A DNA stretch of 64,000 nucleotides from positions 131,642 through 195,641 of the forward strand of contig NMRA01000350.1 of NCBI GenBank assembly GCA_002633005.1. Direction: 5' to 3'. The position numbers and the translations under genes were made by a program. Of this stretch, positions 12,167 to 25,600 are shown piece by piece (the stretch's first letter is position 1; each line of letters opens with the position of its first letter). The DNA comes from Phoronis australis. Lineage: Eukaryota > Phoronida > Phoronidae. Below the pieces are notes generated by a model that did no database searches, was not told the DNA's origin, and saw only the letters and a program-made list of their open reading frames with translations.

Positions 12167-15100
12167 ATTGTTGTAAATCGTATTTAGCATTTTATGTCTA
12201 TAGAATAGCTTCATTTAGTTTTAAGTTGCGAATTTGTTTTCTACTTAAAGCAAAGAGCCCAGGTTTCTTAAATGTCAGCTGGTGTCAAATACAGAATGAT
12301 TATCGCTCTGACCAATTCTCATCCATATCATTTACGGTCTTCGAAGTGAGAAATTTAGAATGGTACCTATGTCTTTCATCAAAGGTGCTGAAAATTCAAA
12401 GTCTTAGTGAGCATACCCGACATATGCTTATACGAGGTTACGATTTTGTGCAAAAGAAGAAACGGTATATTTTAATTGACATTGCATCAGTTGCAAAATA
12501 CCACAAAATCCTAAATACTTTAATCAGATTTAATTATTCTGAATTGACATCTTACCCACAACAAACGCCATAATACTAAAAATTCCGAGAGTAGGCCCGT
12601 CTCGTACATCCGTCACACTCACTCAAAGTACAACGAGTTGTCTGACAGAAGATTATTCGAAGATATCACCAAAAATGACAGTGTTGTATTTCACAAACAT
12701 TCCATTAAATCCTAATATAAGATAAAAAGGTAATATTTTCCTATTCACAAAAATATCTCACAACAGCGTAAACCTATGAACAGAAACTGCAGTCCTCACA
12801 TTCTCAACCGTATACATGTATACAGCCCTGGGGCCAGTTCCAACAAAACTGACTTAGCTAAGACAAATCTCAAATTTCAGTCAATTTTAATATAAAACTT
12901 AAATACGTCAGCCCGTTTCAGGAAAGAGATGTAAAGTTTGCCTCAATTTTTTTAGTTAAGTTTGTTCTGAAGACTATCTTGGCGGACGTGAAAGTTTCAA
13001 AGTTAGGAAGTTGCACTCAGTCTCAATCTTAGATCGAGGCCCTGTATTACAAACAACGGCATCTAACGGCAAGACACTGATTGAATTTTCTGGTATTTTT
13101 TCAGTCTATCTTGTTGCAAAGCACAAAATGTATTTACTGATATATCAGACTCAAAAATAAAAACTCGAGAGATACTAGACTATACTTTTCATAAGGAAAA
13201 ACAAAAGGAGTTTGGTATAGGAATTCTTTTGGAGAGTCGAGATGATGATGATAATTTTGGAAGCACTCCCGCGTCATTGGCGCTAAAATAACTTCATTGA
13301 CGTACGGTGATTGCTTTACTGCTGAAGCCACAATGACCATTAATAGTGGAAGCGAAAAATGACAAAAGAAACTAAACCTGGTCCATAGACCTGAGGCCAT
13401 GTGGGCCAATTCAGTCATACCTAGGTTTTGCTAAAATAATCCCTGCTAAATAAAATCCCATTGTAAACTCCGTCAGAAGAGACACATCTATTCCAAGCTA
13501 TAAGAATGTTGCCGTTCATAAAAACGTCATCCCCCAAAAAATATCTTTTTGTAGAAGTTCTCAACACTGCAGCATATTTTTCATTGAATTAAAATTGAGT
13601 AAATAACACTTGGAACTGTATTATTTTTAATGGAACAAACATTAAAAATTTTTAGACAATCTGTGGAGTTCTCAAGCAACACCTGCTTCGTTTCCAAAAT
13701 GCTTATATATTGCAGAAAGGTTTTAAAAAAACTGAACGAACTACAAGCGATGTCAATGTAGTCAATATAGACGGAGAGATTGTTTGCTGTCACCTTCGGT
13801 CCGAATCAGTCCACCTATTACCGATACGAAGATTAGCGGCGTACATATATCATGTATTTGCTTTGTAAGATGAAGATCGTTTACTAACTAACGGTGGCTT
13901 AATTTAACACGTGGGCCTCAAATGAAAACTATTTATTTCGCTTATTTGCATTTTAAATGTGAACAGTTTACAAGAGCGCTTTCGATTTGGCAACTTCTTG
14001 AAGAGTCTATGCTTGTTTGATTGAACGACGGTGGAACACAATAACATTATCTGCAATTGTTCTCATTCAATAAACACGAGATACCCAGCTTTATAAAGAC
14101 AATTGTAGAATAAACAATAAATTAAATGTACACATCGTATTTGATATTATTGGCAAATATTTTTCTATATTTCATTTGTATTCCTTTCAGTATTTATTTT
14201 ACTATCAGTTCCATAAGCTCAGTTTGACGGCGGCAATAACGGCAAAGACGGACAAAACAGTATTGAAGTAAGTGTTTTTTATTTTGCACGCAAAGCTCAA
14301 AATACAACAGCATCATTAAATGTGGGGTCCTGATCAGTTTGTTTCATCTGTCCAAATGATGTAGCCGGTGACAAAGTTCATTTTTCTTGTTTCGGCAATT
14401 TAGTGCGCACGAGGGACGCCAAAGACGTACGGTCTCTGGGGACGCGCGGGCTCTTTAAACTTAGCGCCAGCCACCATAACGGTTCGATCACTGTACTAGT
14501 TATGTATGGAACAGGCATGAAATTAATTGAGGATATATTTTGAACAATGGGTTACGTTCAGTTGGCTCAATCGGACCATCTAATTATCAACTTGAGCAGT
14601 TATTGTTTGTGTCTACTCAGTCGTTTTTACTTATTAACGTATTCCACAGTGTAATTGTCATTTCTTAATTCTAGATTTTATTTTTTCATTGCAAATCACC
14701 CTCAACCCAAAATACAGATTTTATTCACATAAGAGCACACAATCTGTAGGCTAACAAAGCCAAAAAAAAACAAAACACACAGTTATCGCAACTCATCAAA
14801 CGAATTGAAATCACAAATTGTTTTCCAGTTTTTAAACACCAAAATGATTGAAATGTTCGGAATGAAGTTTGTACAGGACCAATCGAGGGACTATGGAGCC
14901 TTCAACGTACTCCAGTAGATATGAAACATGTTGTGGTCCCGAGGTAGTGGGGGTGGTGGCGGTTCAGTTAGACATCCTCGCATGACTTCGCGAGCCACAG
15001 TGCTTGTACGTGGTATGCGTGTACAGCACACGTTTCATAAAGCTAATTACAAAAATATATATTTTGCAGGGTGCACAAAATGATTTCAGAGAATACGTGA

Positions 15101-16781
15101 CAAAGACTGTCGGCAATTGCCGATTCACAAAAATTTAAATACTCCGCTTCAGCACCTTTTGAATATACCTTCGCAACGTAAAATATCTGCTGCTGCGTGA
15201 GCTCTCACACATTGAAACCAATTTCACGATGGTACATGTTGGTACTTTGGGTGTCCCCAAACTGTAACCATTTTTCAGTACAACGCCGGGAATTCAAATC
15301 CAAATCCTGCGCCCGTTGCTACTGAATGGTTATATGAAAGTTGGTGCATGGACCGCCACGTATTCCATTGTGAACGGGAATGGCAATAAATTAAAACAAT
15401 AAAAAGTTTTGGAGGAGGAAATTTTATCGCGCAATGCTACTGCAAACTCGGAAACGTTCACAAGGAAGTGCGAAGACAAGCTCTCCAAGAAAATTAATTT
15501 TGTTCTTACGTCAATAAAAACCAGGAAAGTGCCCAATGCCATTTGTTGCGCACTAGCCGTGCTTAGGCCAAACGACCGGGTCGGTTACAGACAGAGCTTC
15601 GTGGACGCACGAATCTCGCTAAGGAAGCTAACGTGAACACGTGCTTCGTTTGTAGTACCGGTATTTGGAGATATCTGGCGAAGTATTACGAGTGCTTCCT
15701 TTTTGTGAGAAACTAGGCCTTTAAGATAGGAACAACAAAACCTGCTGAGTTTCACCTAAACCACAAAATTGAATGATTTAGATGTATATCAAACTATAGT
15801 GTGACAATTTGGGGGCTGTGAAAGAACTAACTACTCGTCATTGCTTTGAGTCCAGCGTCGGCAAGTTGGCGTGTCGCTGCCGGTCATTTTATACGCCGTG
15901 CATGGTCTCAACGAGGACTAGACATCATTTCACATCTGAGAAACTAGTTTTCTAGCGGGAAGTGGTTTAAAGCAAAGGTCATATTCACGAAGCAGTTTTT
16001 TCTCTGAGACAGTAAACCACCCAGGAACTGAATATCAGATGGATGGCATAGTTCAATTTGCCGGTAAATCATTTTACACAGGTAAAAAATTTTACAAACT
16101 GAGAATCGAAACGTTTGACACGACTTGTAAATTTTCACGAAGTGTATAGCCAGTCAATTGTTGAGGTCAGCTATAGTGGTAAAAAGATCGTCACATGTCA
16201 TCGACGGATGAGCGATAAATGAATGATAACTAGATGTGTTTGTTCTACTGCTAAAGTAAAACTCTCAGGCTGATATCATGGTATACACATAGTTGTAGAA
16301 ACTATGCCCAATGTTTTGGGCAGAAAAAAAAGAACAGAAATTGAAAAACAAATCTCACGTGAATAATGTTGTAATGTTATCAGCAGCTATATATGTTGGT
16401 TACTAGGACTAAAATTAATTTGAAAAGTTAGACGTGTTATCATAGCGCGGTTGAAACGCTCTTTCAAACTGTCTGTTTTGTGTGCCTGTAAAAACCAATG
16501 CATTGCGATTTTTAAGTAACTTGAATTGACTGCTGTCGAAACGCTTGCAAATGACGTTATATTTTATTGAAATAAGAAATTGGACCGTGTGTACCATGTG
16601 TTGCTGTGCCGAGACCTCAGGGTCTTCATTTTTTCTTCAAAACCTGTCAACTTTTTGTTGTGTCGCGCATACTAATAAAATTTCAGTACCCGGGGCCTAT
16701 ATTTTACTCGAAATTGAAATTATGTTTTCTATTCTATTTTAAAATGTAACGTAACCCAAGATATGTGTTTATTTTTCGGCA
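12167..16781. other. Gene-free stretch
   Basis: Contains the rest of a 151-codon frame (to 12573) without recognisable motifs, and short overlapping frames elsewhere. No family signature or convincing splice structure was found. Confidence 0.4.
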
Positions 16782-17077
16782 TAGGCGGATTTAGGGGGTG
16801 GCCCAGGGGGCCCGGGCCCCCCTTGGCTGCTGGAAGCCAAGTTAAACAGCAACAGCTTGAAGCGTGAGGACATATTGTGTTCAGGAGCTAGGACTGGTAG
16901 CGAACAAAAGGAGGGGGGGTTCAGATGCGGAAAGGCGTTCCGTTTTTTTAGTCCGATTTTCTGGTCTACATCCTCGGCCCCCGCAACTTTTGGGCCGCCT
17001 GTGCACTCTTACAATCACGTCTTGCCTAATTCCCGGAGGATGTTGCCCCCCCTTATGGTATCCTAGGTCCACCACTG
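16782..17077. mobile_element. hAT-like MITE relative, longer variant
   Basis: Begins ATAGGCGGATTTAGGGGGTGG and ends CCTAGGTCCACCACTG, matching the terminal words of the CAGTGGCGGATTTA family. The interior is GC-rich, with CCCGGGCCCCCCTTGGC near the left end, a word that recurs near 18850. Encodes nothing recognisable. Confidence 0.5.
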
Positions 17078-17099
17078 TTCTGGACTGAGTATACTATGG

Positions 17100-17360
17100 T
17101 TTACTCGTGGGTCACTGAGTAATTCTGTTTTGCGACTGATGACTCCTGAATTAGAGCTTTAGGTTCAGTCCAATCTGAACTCGAATCCTCGAGTTTTTAC
17201 TCGAGTTTAGACTGGTTACGAAGTGCAAATTTGGACTATGTCATTTGCGTAATACATAATACACATGTATACTCGAGCACAAAATTATCTGGAGTTCAAA
17301 TTTCCAAACTGTTCTGAAGTTTGATTTCAAGCTGGGACCGCATTCACTGCAGCCAGACGA
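17100..17360. repeat. ACTCGAG-rich dispersed repeat, copy 3
   Basis: Shares CTCGAGTTTTTACTCGAGTTTAG, GTGCAAATTTGGACTA, TACTCGAGCACA and GGGACCGCATTC-type words with the copies at 4615, 9950 and 26560. Boundaries are approximate. Confidence 0.5.
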
Positions 17361-18563
17361 TCTGTGTGCAGCTTTCTAGTCCAGTTTTCATTTTGAAATT
17401 GAATAGTGAAACCTGAAACATTGAATAAATCTGAAAATTGTAATTCAATTCAATCTAAATTTCAAAATGAAAATTGGAAATTGAAACAAGGATACGATCT
17501 GAAACATTATGTATAAGTCTAAGGTTTCCTTATTCATTCGAATTGAATGTTGTTGCTGGAAACTGACTCAGTTCGTCACCTCTACGAAAAGCAGTTTTAA
17601 GTTTGAAGAAGTCTTACATTTTTTCATCATCCCGTACAATTGGTTGTTCAGGATCACGATCATAGTGAATAGCATATCTGTAGCTGACAAAAAGGAATTC
17701 CTCAGCTGCGGCTACGGAGGAGTCATCGTTATTTCCTTGCGGATGAATTAACGAATGTGACATCATCCAATCACGGAGCAGTAACCCGGCTGCAGACGGA
17801 ATCTGCAAGGCCGAGTGAATGTGTTTGTACTCTCTACTCAAGGTCAGTTCAACCAGCGGCTTTATTTGTCATTCAGAGCTGTACAGTGTGCTGGAATCCA
17901 CCTCCAAATTACGTTACGGTTGTTTTAGGCACATTTGTCGCAACATATATGAGTGCGTTTACTACAGAAAAGCCAACGCAGTATTACATGGACATAAACA
18001 TATACATTGGGTAAAGGCAATACTCAATAACGATAACACGCTATTTTTATGCGCAGAAACTCCCGTCCGGTGAGCGTTCACAACAATCTTACGGTCAGTT
18101 ACCTCAAACAGCCTCAACCTCAACCCCAAGGGACTTTTCCAAAACAGGAATATCATGATAGTCCTTCTGGCCACAATTAAAAATTTCTTTGATTTCAAAA
18201 AGGAACGATGTCCGCCAGCTGAATGAGGAGCTATAATTCAGACAATCCGAGGGAACGTTCTGCAAAATAACGATGCCATGATTAGAAAAGATGGACGTCG
18301 GTGGACACTATCATTCTCCCAGGCTAACAACTGCTAAATGCGAAATGATATTGATCACAAAATCCGGAGGTTACTGTAAAATAATTTTCCCGGCTGGATT
18401 CCTTATAAATATGATGTGCTGTTCCAATGAATCGGTCGCCGTCTGTCGGTGTTCATACACAAGAGAGCTGATCCTCAGTGGCATTTTCACGAAAGACGTC
18501 GCTCTAATCGGCTGGCGACTGGTAATGCACACCAGTGAAATAAATATAATATAATAGCTCATT
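17361..18563. other. Gene-free stretch
   Basis: No supported exon. Overlapping frames of 60-90 codons occur on both strands without recognisable motifs. Confidence 0.35.
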
Positions 18564-18870
18564 GCAATGGCAGATCTAGGATATTATAAGGGGGGGGGGA
18601 ATTTTGTCTCGGGCAATTTTACAAAGCACGATTGCACGCGCGCACCCAGCCTAAACGATAGGGGGCTCGAATTTCTGGACCTTCTAAAAAGAAAGTGGGA
18701 AAACGAAGGTCGTCTAAGTCGCACACTTGCAATCGGGTCTGAGCCGCTCCCCCCTCAGCCACATGTTAATTACCGGGGTTAATTATTGAACTCAATATTT
18801 TCTCACGCTCTTGCTGTTTTATTTTTTGCGGCAGCCAAGGGGGGTGGACCCGGGCCCCCCTATATCCGCC
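18564..18870. mobile_element. Composite hAT-like MITE fragments
   Basis: The left end reads AATGGCAGATCTAGGATATTATAAGGGGGG. The right end contains CCAAGGGGGGTGGACCC and CCCCCCTATATCCGCCTATG, the complement of the family terminus. The interior word CACCCAGCCTAAACGATAGG resembles sequence at 31090 and 62440, so two related elements may be joined or nested. Confidence 0.5.
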
Positions 18871-20124
18871 TATGCATTGATGCACACAGTGTTTGCTCAC
18901 GCAGTAAACGCACCCAGTGGACCATGAGTCAAGCAGCTAAATCCCAATGACTACTCCGCATTTCTTCAAAGAGAGGTGTACCAAGACGTCTATGGGTGTA
19001 CCGCAATAACGGACACCCCAGCGCTCAGCGGGCTTACTGCCACTTCCCAGCCATAACGCTAAACCCTCGTGAGAGACCGCCCCGAGATGGATGCTGGAGC
19101 AACTCGGGGCGGTCTGGGATCAAGCCATTTCTGAACCAAAATAATGCTCTGTATCCCTCGACAACTCTTAAAAGCTTGGAGCCAAACTCAAAAACTCCTT
19201 ACAACGCAAGCGTGACCTACAACGAAGTCAGGCGAGTATCGAGACAGTTCTAAAGAAAGACAATTCCCAAGAACCATCCGATCTAGGTGACGTAGAAAGT
19301 ATGTGCCACGTACTTTAAAATCTGCGAAGTGAGGCCACCAGCTAATGCCGGGCCGGCTTAGCACTTGACAGAGTGAGCTGACGATCACCAAAAAGGGGTT
19401 AGTATCCTTTAAGTAAGTTCAAGTTTAGAAATGGCCTTTTCCGTTAGTCTGCAGAATCTCGGTCTAGTAGCGACGTCATTAAGGAGTGTAGAACACTTTC
19501 ATCTACTGTTGCTCTGCCGAACGTCTGTTTGCCGAGGATCTATCAATAGAACGTCCGCAGAATTTTGAACGCGGAAAGTATTCGAATAGCTCACACGCCT
19601 GTTGACACGCTCAGGAGTTGGCCTAGTTACGCGCACCCCGAAGACGAATCTTAGCCGGATGGGCCCGGAAGTGGAGGCGTGTATAGGGGAAAGTTACTGG
19701 TTTCGTACCACTTGAGGATGTGCCTCTCCGTACGTCAGGCTGAGTTAGCCACGGAATCAGGAGCTATCTCATAGCCCTTAGTGTGATTTAGAAGAACAAT
19801 GATATTGGTTTAACTGCAAAACACGGTTGTAGAACTTAAGTCAAACTCAGTACCATTCACGTGACGTATACTAATAATTATAAATATTTTACCAATCAAA
19901 GATGAAAAAGGAAACAGTGCAATATTAACTGTCAAACCTTTTACTGGCAACATAGAAACATGTGAAAACAAAGTTTTGACTCGAATGCGAATCGCTGTCT
20001 TCATAAATCTGTGCTACTGAACAAACCACCACAGACATAGCAACCCAGCACAAAAATGACAAAATGGATCAGTCAATTATACATGTACTTATGTTGCAAA
20101 CTTAAACTGCCTGGTTAATGTAGG
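18871..20124. other. Gene-free stretch
   Basis: Nothing recognisable apart from slightly higher GC at 19000-19800. No domain or splice structure supports a gene. Confidence 0.35.
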
Positions 20125-20471
20125 CTAATCAGAGTCTCTGTCGGAATCACAATTATGATAAACATAAAACAATCTCGCTGGTCCTCAGTGCATTCCGTGT
20201 GGGCCGGGCCCATCGGTAACAACGAACACATTCGAACCACTCCTCGCCAGGTTTTGTCCAAACATACTAGACAAAACGTGTCGTCGTCTTCGCTATCTGA
20301 CGAACTGACATCTTGATGGCGTTTTATTCTCCTGTCTTTGGGCTTTTTCTGTACTCTCACCTTTTTACTAAGTTTCTTTCGTCTCGCACCAGCTTTTCTT
20401 TCCAGTACGCTTTTATAGGAGCTGCTGATTAGTATTCGTGACTGAACTGCCGAATGACACGAGCGAGGCAT
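20125..20471 (-). pseudogene. Decayed 3' end of a pogo/Tigger-like transposase
   Basis: The minus strand reads a Lys/Arg-rich stretch with SSSDSEDDD, then a split zinc finger of the kind that ends many pogo/jerky-type DDE transposases. CLVCLDKTW is in one frame, EEWFECVRCYRWA in a second, HTECTEDQRDCFM back in the first, and FYHNCDSDRDSD plus a stop (at 20125) in the third. Joined, this gives the expected C-x2-C, C-x2-C, WAHxxC, YxxC order. At least three indels separate the pieces, so no intact protein can be made. The DDE core is not visible upstream. The family call rests on this C-terminal finger and the basic, Ser/Asp-rich spacer. Confidence 0.6.
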
Positions 20472-21115
20472 AGTATTTAATGCATTTCAGTGGTAATGGG
20501 GAGAGGTCGGACACTCGTTTATTTTGTCGAGGAGCAACTGCGTTCTTTAAAGCTTCGTAGTGGCCAGCATCACCGTTTCTGGTAAACTGAGGTCTGCAAG
20601 GATATCACAATCAAAGTCCATATTCGAGAGTTGACTGTGTTACGGTAGAAAATAAATTTTTTGGACAATGTTTGAGAAATTCCTGCATGTTTTTGTCTAT
20701 GAATTTCATGCATTTTTAGCCTTACGAGTGGCCATTTAAAAAAATACAATTTCGACTGTCAACAGTGGAACAGAAATTTATTTTATTAGGAAGCAATTGA
20801 TTTGATATGACTGGTAATAACTTGATTCCCCTTCAGAATAACTTAGGTGAAGTTGTGCTTAATCATCATTGAGAAATGGTAGGGTTCATCATAAAACAGG
20901 CACTCGTTACGAAATTTGTAAATTCTGTGTTTCTAACCGTCACCTACTGTAAAGAAGGTTACAAACTAAAGTTCACACTCTGTAATAAAAAGAACTCCAG
21001 AATATGTTAGCCTAGACAACACAGCAAATTATTCAGTATCTAAACAACCAAAGTTTGGATATTGACTGGGTTCTTCTAGGTTGAAAACGGGCCAAAAAGG
21101 CTAACAAAATATAGT
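20472..21115. other. Probable transposon interior, unresolved
   Basis: No intact frame. The minus strand near 20620 (ATGGACTTTGATTGTGAT) resembles the plus strand near 22763 (ATGGACCTTGATTGTGAT). This could be remnant coding sequence or inverted parts of one element. Confidence 0.3.
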
Positions 21116-22600
21116 GTACGTACCCCCATGTGGAATTCAGTAACACAAATGGTCATTGCAAATGAAATTATTGCCTTTTAAGTAACAACATGGTGCTTAT
21201 TATCACCAAAGAAAAATAATTGGATGTACAACATTATGTTACCATGTGATGCAGAAACAGTAATGCAGTGTACGTACTACCATGTTTACAAATGCCATGA
21301 CATTAGAATACCACTTGGCATGGGTGTTTATTGCAAATACATTTGTTTTGAGTAAAATATTAGCATTTGTGTAGTGTACGTAACCCCATATTTTAATTTT
21401 TGCTTATTTCCAAAGTATGGCAGATATGCCCCTGAATGCTGTGCTTTTTATTTTTTCACTTTGCAAATCAACTCTCAGTAGATTCTTAGTGTTTAGTTAC
21501 AAACCTGACGTGTCATTGAAATGAAGTGTACGTACCCCTGTGTGGTATACGTACCCCGATGTGAACAAATACCATGAAACAAAAATATTACATGGTAAGT
21601 ATGCAATACTTGTAACAGACAGTTTCCTCCATTAAAAATGCTAGGTTATAAAGGTGTTAATTACAAATACATTTGTTTTGAGTGAAATATTAGCTTTTGT
21701 GTAGTGTACGTACCCCTAGGTTTTAACATGTGCCTGTTTTCAAAGAATGACGGACAGATAAGCACATGTATGCTGTAATTTTTATTTGTTCTCTTTGAAT
21801 AGATGTGATAAATGAACTAACTATCAGTAGATTCTAAGTATTTCTTATATCTCCAACAAGTCATTGAAATGTAGTGTACGTATCCCTTTGTAGTGTACGT
21901 ACCTTCAACCTCTGTGCTATTAAGAATTGCCCACAAGTATTTTTACATACTGCTGATCTCATGAACAATACTGATATTTCCAGGATGCATCTAGTCTGAC
22001 AAAAAAGTATGAACATCATTAAATTTGTGGGCAATAAATGCCACAAAGGTCTTGGCTAGTAACATCCTAGAAGACACGTCATGTGACAACTGATGTTGCA
22101 GAGGCAGCTTCTCTATCTCTCAAGACAACTTGCAACAAAACAACTAGTGGAGCAGCGCAAAACTCGAGATCATCCCATACATTTGTAAATTACTAGTCAA
22201 AATTTGACGTTGATTGACTGTGCGTAGTGTACGTACCCCCCAACCAGTACCATTTTTTACTGTTTACAAGTTGAACACTGGGCCTAACATTGCTTTAACT
22301 AATTTGGCCAACTGGTGAATGTATTGAAAACTAGGCAAATAACACCAATAAAGTTTTTGAAAAAAAGTAGTTTCTTGTCATTTTCTTTTTGTAAGACTCA
22401 TATTACTAGAGTAGAAGTTCTCATTATACTGTGTTAAGATATGCTATGCATCATCATCTAAAACAAGTTGATCAGCACGGTAATAACTTTCTTACTTTAA
22501 TATGCGATACTAGTTCAATTTGATAAAGAACGTATTAAATCAACAGCTGAATTTTGGCATGAAAGAAGTAGGCTGTGACCACAAGTTGTAGGGTACGTAC
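21116..22600. repeat. Interspersed array of GTACGTAC sites
   Basis: Ten sites built on the 8-bp palindrome GTACGTAC (six exact, four with an end mismatch), mostly written AGTGTACGTACCCC, start at 21116, 21270, 21376, 21528, 21547, 21706, 21876, 21895, 22229 and 22593. They lie in AT-rich DNA with no gene. The motif is nearly always followed by CCCC on the + strand, so the sites are oriented. Repeated palindromes next to a transposase relic would fit subterminal transposase-binding repeats; that is an inference. Confidence 0.75.
21331..21990. repeat. 330-bp imperfect tandem duplication
   Basis: ACAAATACATTTGTTTTGAGT, the following AAATATTAGC(A/T)TTTGTGTAGTGTACGTA, and later the CAGTAGATTCT(T)AGT and GTCATTGAAATG blocks occur first from 21331 and again from 21661, in the same order. 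The repeat offset is 330 bp early in the unit and about 348 bp at the paired GTACGTAC sites, so indels have accumulated. A more diverged third unit may precede it. Confidence 0.75.
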
Positions 22601-25600
22601 CCTTTTATACGACTGCGATGCATTAGGCCATAAAATTTTTTTTTGGTGGTTCTTGTGCAAAAACATTTTAGAATACAAATCTGGAATGTTGGTTCTTTAA
22701 AATAACCAAGCTTTTACAGTTATATGACAACCTACATTTTTCACCAAAAATGGCCACCGAATATGGACCTTGATTGTGATTTGCCCGACATCGTCTCATA
22801 AGCTGTAGTACAAGATTTTATTGGCAGACTGTTTGGTTTCGCTAGATTTATGGATGTCATGGGATTTTGTCAAAATTGATATGCAAGTTTCATAAGATCT
22901 TTTGGTGTGATAACAATGAAAAGATTGTCAAGACCTTTTTATGTTTCTCCAAATCATCTTTTACTTCTATAGACAAAACTCCGCGTAACTTGGTATCGTG
23001 TTCTGCGTACTTATTCAGACACATGTGGTGACGGCGATGGGGGGTACCAAAAACCTCAGAAACAGCGTTAAATCCCAATTCTTCTTCAAAACTTTTAGAC
23101 AGTTGTGCATATCTTCCGATGTCCACTACGACGGCGATGGCATTTTCTTGAAAGCAAAAATAAATGAAACGAGTACTAAAAAGCAAGAAGAACATCACAT
23201 TAGCCAATACAGTACCTACTTGCATCACGTTTTGTTACCGTACCTTTTGCTTACATGTAACGTACGCCAGGTCAGTACTATACCCGTGACGTGTTGTGGT
23301 AAGACCATGGACATCACAGTATTAAGATGTCTATGGGTAGGCCTACGACACTCGTGACAATGACTTAGTTTCAAACACGAGGGCTGAAAATATTTGTCAC
23401 AGGATTTGGCATCCAGAAATTACACCATACAAAGAGATGAGAACGAGCTGTCAGATGACCCATCGGTTTACTCATTTGCTGTACTTGTCGTCTGGTCACA
23501 TTATTTGGAGAGGGCTAAAATTTACATCAACATATCAAAAAAGTGAAAAATGCTCACCGTTTTTCTCCAGGTCGTCTGCTCGACATTTTGCTTTATTTGT
23601 TAATGCCGTCTGAGGTCGCTAAAAGTTATCACTCTTTTGGGACACAAGCAATCGTAGTTTGGCGGGAAATAACGTGGTAGGACAATGATAACAGAACCGG
23701 AACCGGTGACTTACCCTATCATATCTTGCGTGCGATTGTGAAGATTCGTACATTCGCACATAATTCGCCACGCCTTCACGCGTTTTAACGCATTAAAATG
23801 CATGAAACACGCATTAACTACTAACAGCCTTAGAATTTCGTGATAACATATTATCTTCAGATTCACTGGAAGCTTTAAAAATCGAGTAAGCCAAACAATG
23901 TTGCCACCTGATCGTCCCAGGTCAATAAGCGTTCCTCGTTCGTGTTGTCAGTATGCCTGTTCTGGGATTTTTCTCGCTTCCTTGCAACCACTCCACCTAC
24001 TTCCGAATATTTCGTGTTGACCAGTCACCATAGTCTATAAGACTAATAGCGTACTAGGATTTTTCATTTAAATTCTTTTTAAGTTATTTACTGACCGTTA
24101 AAGTTAGAATAATTGTCGCCACTTCTGTTTTTAAAAAGCCGTGGTATAAAATTGTTAAAAAGAAAACGAACACAAACATTCTTTTCCTATGTATTTAACA
24201 TAGACTTATATACACCTATTTGGACCGCATATACTTGCAAAAATAAAACGAATAGAATTTAGAACACTTTTAAAAACGAAAAGTCATTTTCAACATTCCA
24301 AACGACGTTAAGTTTTGGTTATCGTTCAAAATCCCATTAATGGTTACAGAAAATTTTGCGAAAATTTTGTCAATTTTAAGAGAGAAAGACTGAAATTACA
24401 AAACGATATTTAGGCCTTCAAAAGCTCAATTTCGTCCTTAGCATTTTTCTCTCATTAAGTCGGTCTCACAGACTGCTTTATTGTGACAGGATTCGCTTTC
24501 CGTTATCAAATCAAATCAAGTCCTAGGCAATGCGTACGTGCGCCATCTTCAAATTGGCAATTTCAGAATTGGCCAACCTCAATACAGTATGAGGCAGTTT
24601 CTTGAGTCACTGGAATTAAAATGCTTTTATGATGAGGAATCGTCACGAGACCGATCTTGTGAAAGTAGAAAGCCCGATTAGATTTTCGTTTTTAGCGAGC
24701 CAGTTAATAGTCTAGTTCGAAGTGCAGTTTTTAAACATAAAGCAATGCTTCAACCAAACTGCAGCCGTTGTCTCCATGGCTTCAAAAATCCGAACGACGG
24801 AAAAGTTAACATCTACCTGAACCCATACAACATATAGTGTCCCGCTTCACTTCATCAGACTTTTTTCAGCTACACTCAGGGAAAATCCACTAGTTAATCC
24901 TTTAAAAACACAACAAAACAAAAACACATGAAAAATGAACGAAATGTTTAGTGAGAAAAATATCGCAATTGGATTAAGATAGTGACACCATCGAGAAAGA
25001 AGTGCCGTATAACAGGAAGAAATATTTCCCTGCAGCGAAGGCGCAAGATATCTTGTTGACTCAATTTTCAAGGAAAGTGGGCAAATCATGACCTTGAATT
25101 GACTTAGTGAGCCAACACGGGTCAATCACGAGGTCTTTAAGGCTTCACCACATCAGCGCTCGGATACGTAAATGTATTTCAGTAGCGCCGAATCTCTGAG
25201 TGATTAGAATCTAGGCAGTTACTGAACAGAATCATCCTTGAGAATGGTAAGAATCAATCTACTACGTTTACATGCTAATAGTTTAATCAATGTACCAATA
25301 ATTATTGTAATCTCTTATCTGTATTCCGTTAATAGTGCTTGGAAATTTCAGAGAACATTTTGATAACTGTACCAAGTCAAAGCACTTCGCTCTTCGTTAC
25401 CCATCGTAATGGCGGCCCTGTAGTCTACGGTCTCAGAAAGTGGTTCACATTTGTGGCATTTGCGTCGGAAAAACCCAGTTCCTTACCGGTTGTGATTAAA
25501 AAGGCGACCAACACAATTATATAGTAGTTTCATAAAAAATAAATTCTTCACAACACTATATAATAAAAGCTACGAACACTGAGTGATCGAATGGGGATGT

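Noticed and set aside
12118-12573. 151-codon plus-strand frame
   Set aside because: No start context, family or motif. It begins inside the 38-bp palindrome. A frame this long is borderline expected by chance in 64 kb.
13376-13420. Similarity of TGGTCCATA...CAGGCCATGTGG to 51574-51614
   Set aside because: About 40 bases with several mismatches and no shared flanks; too short to call a repeat family by eye.
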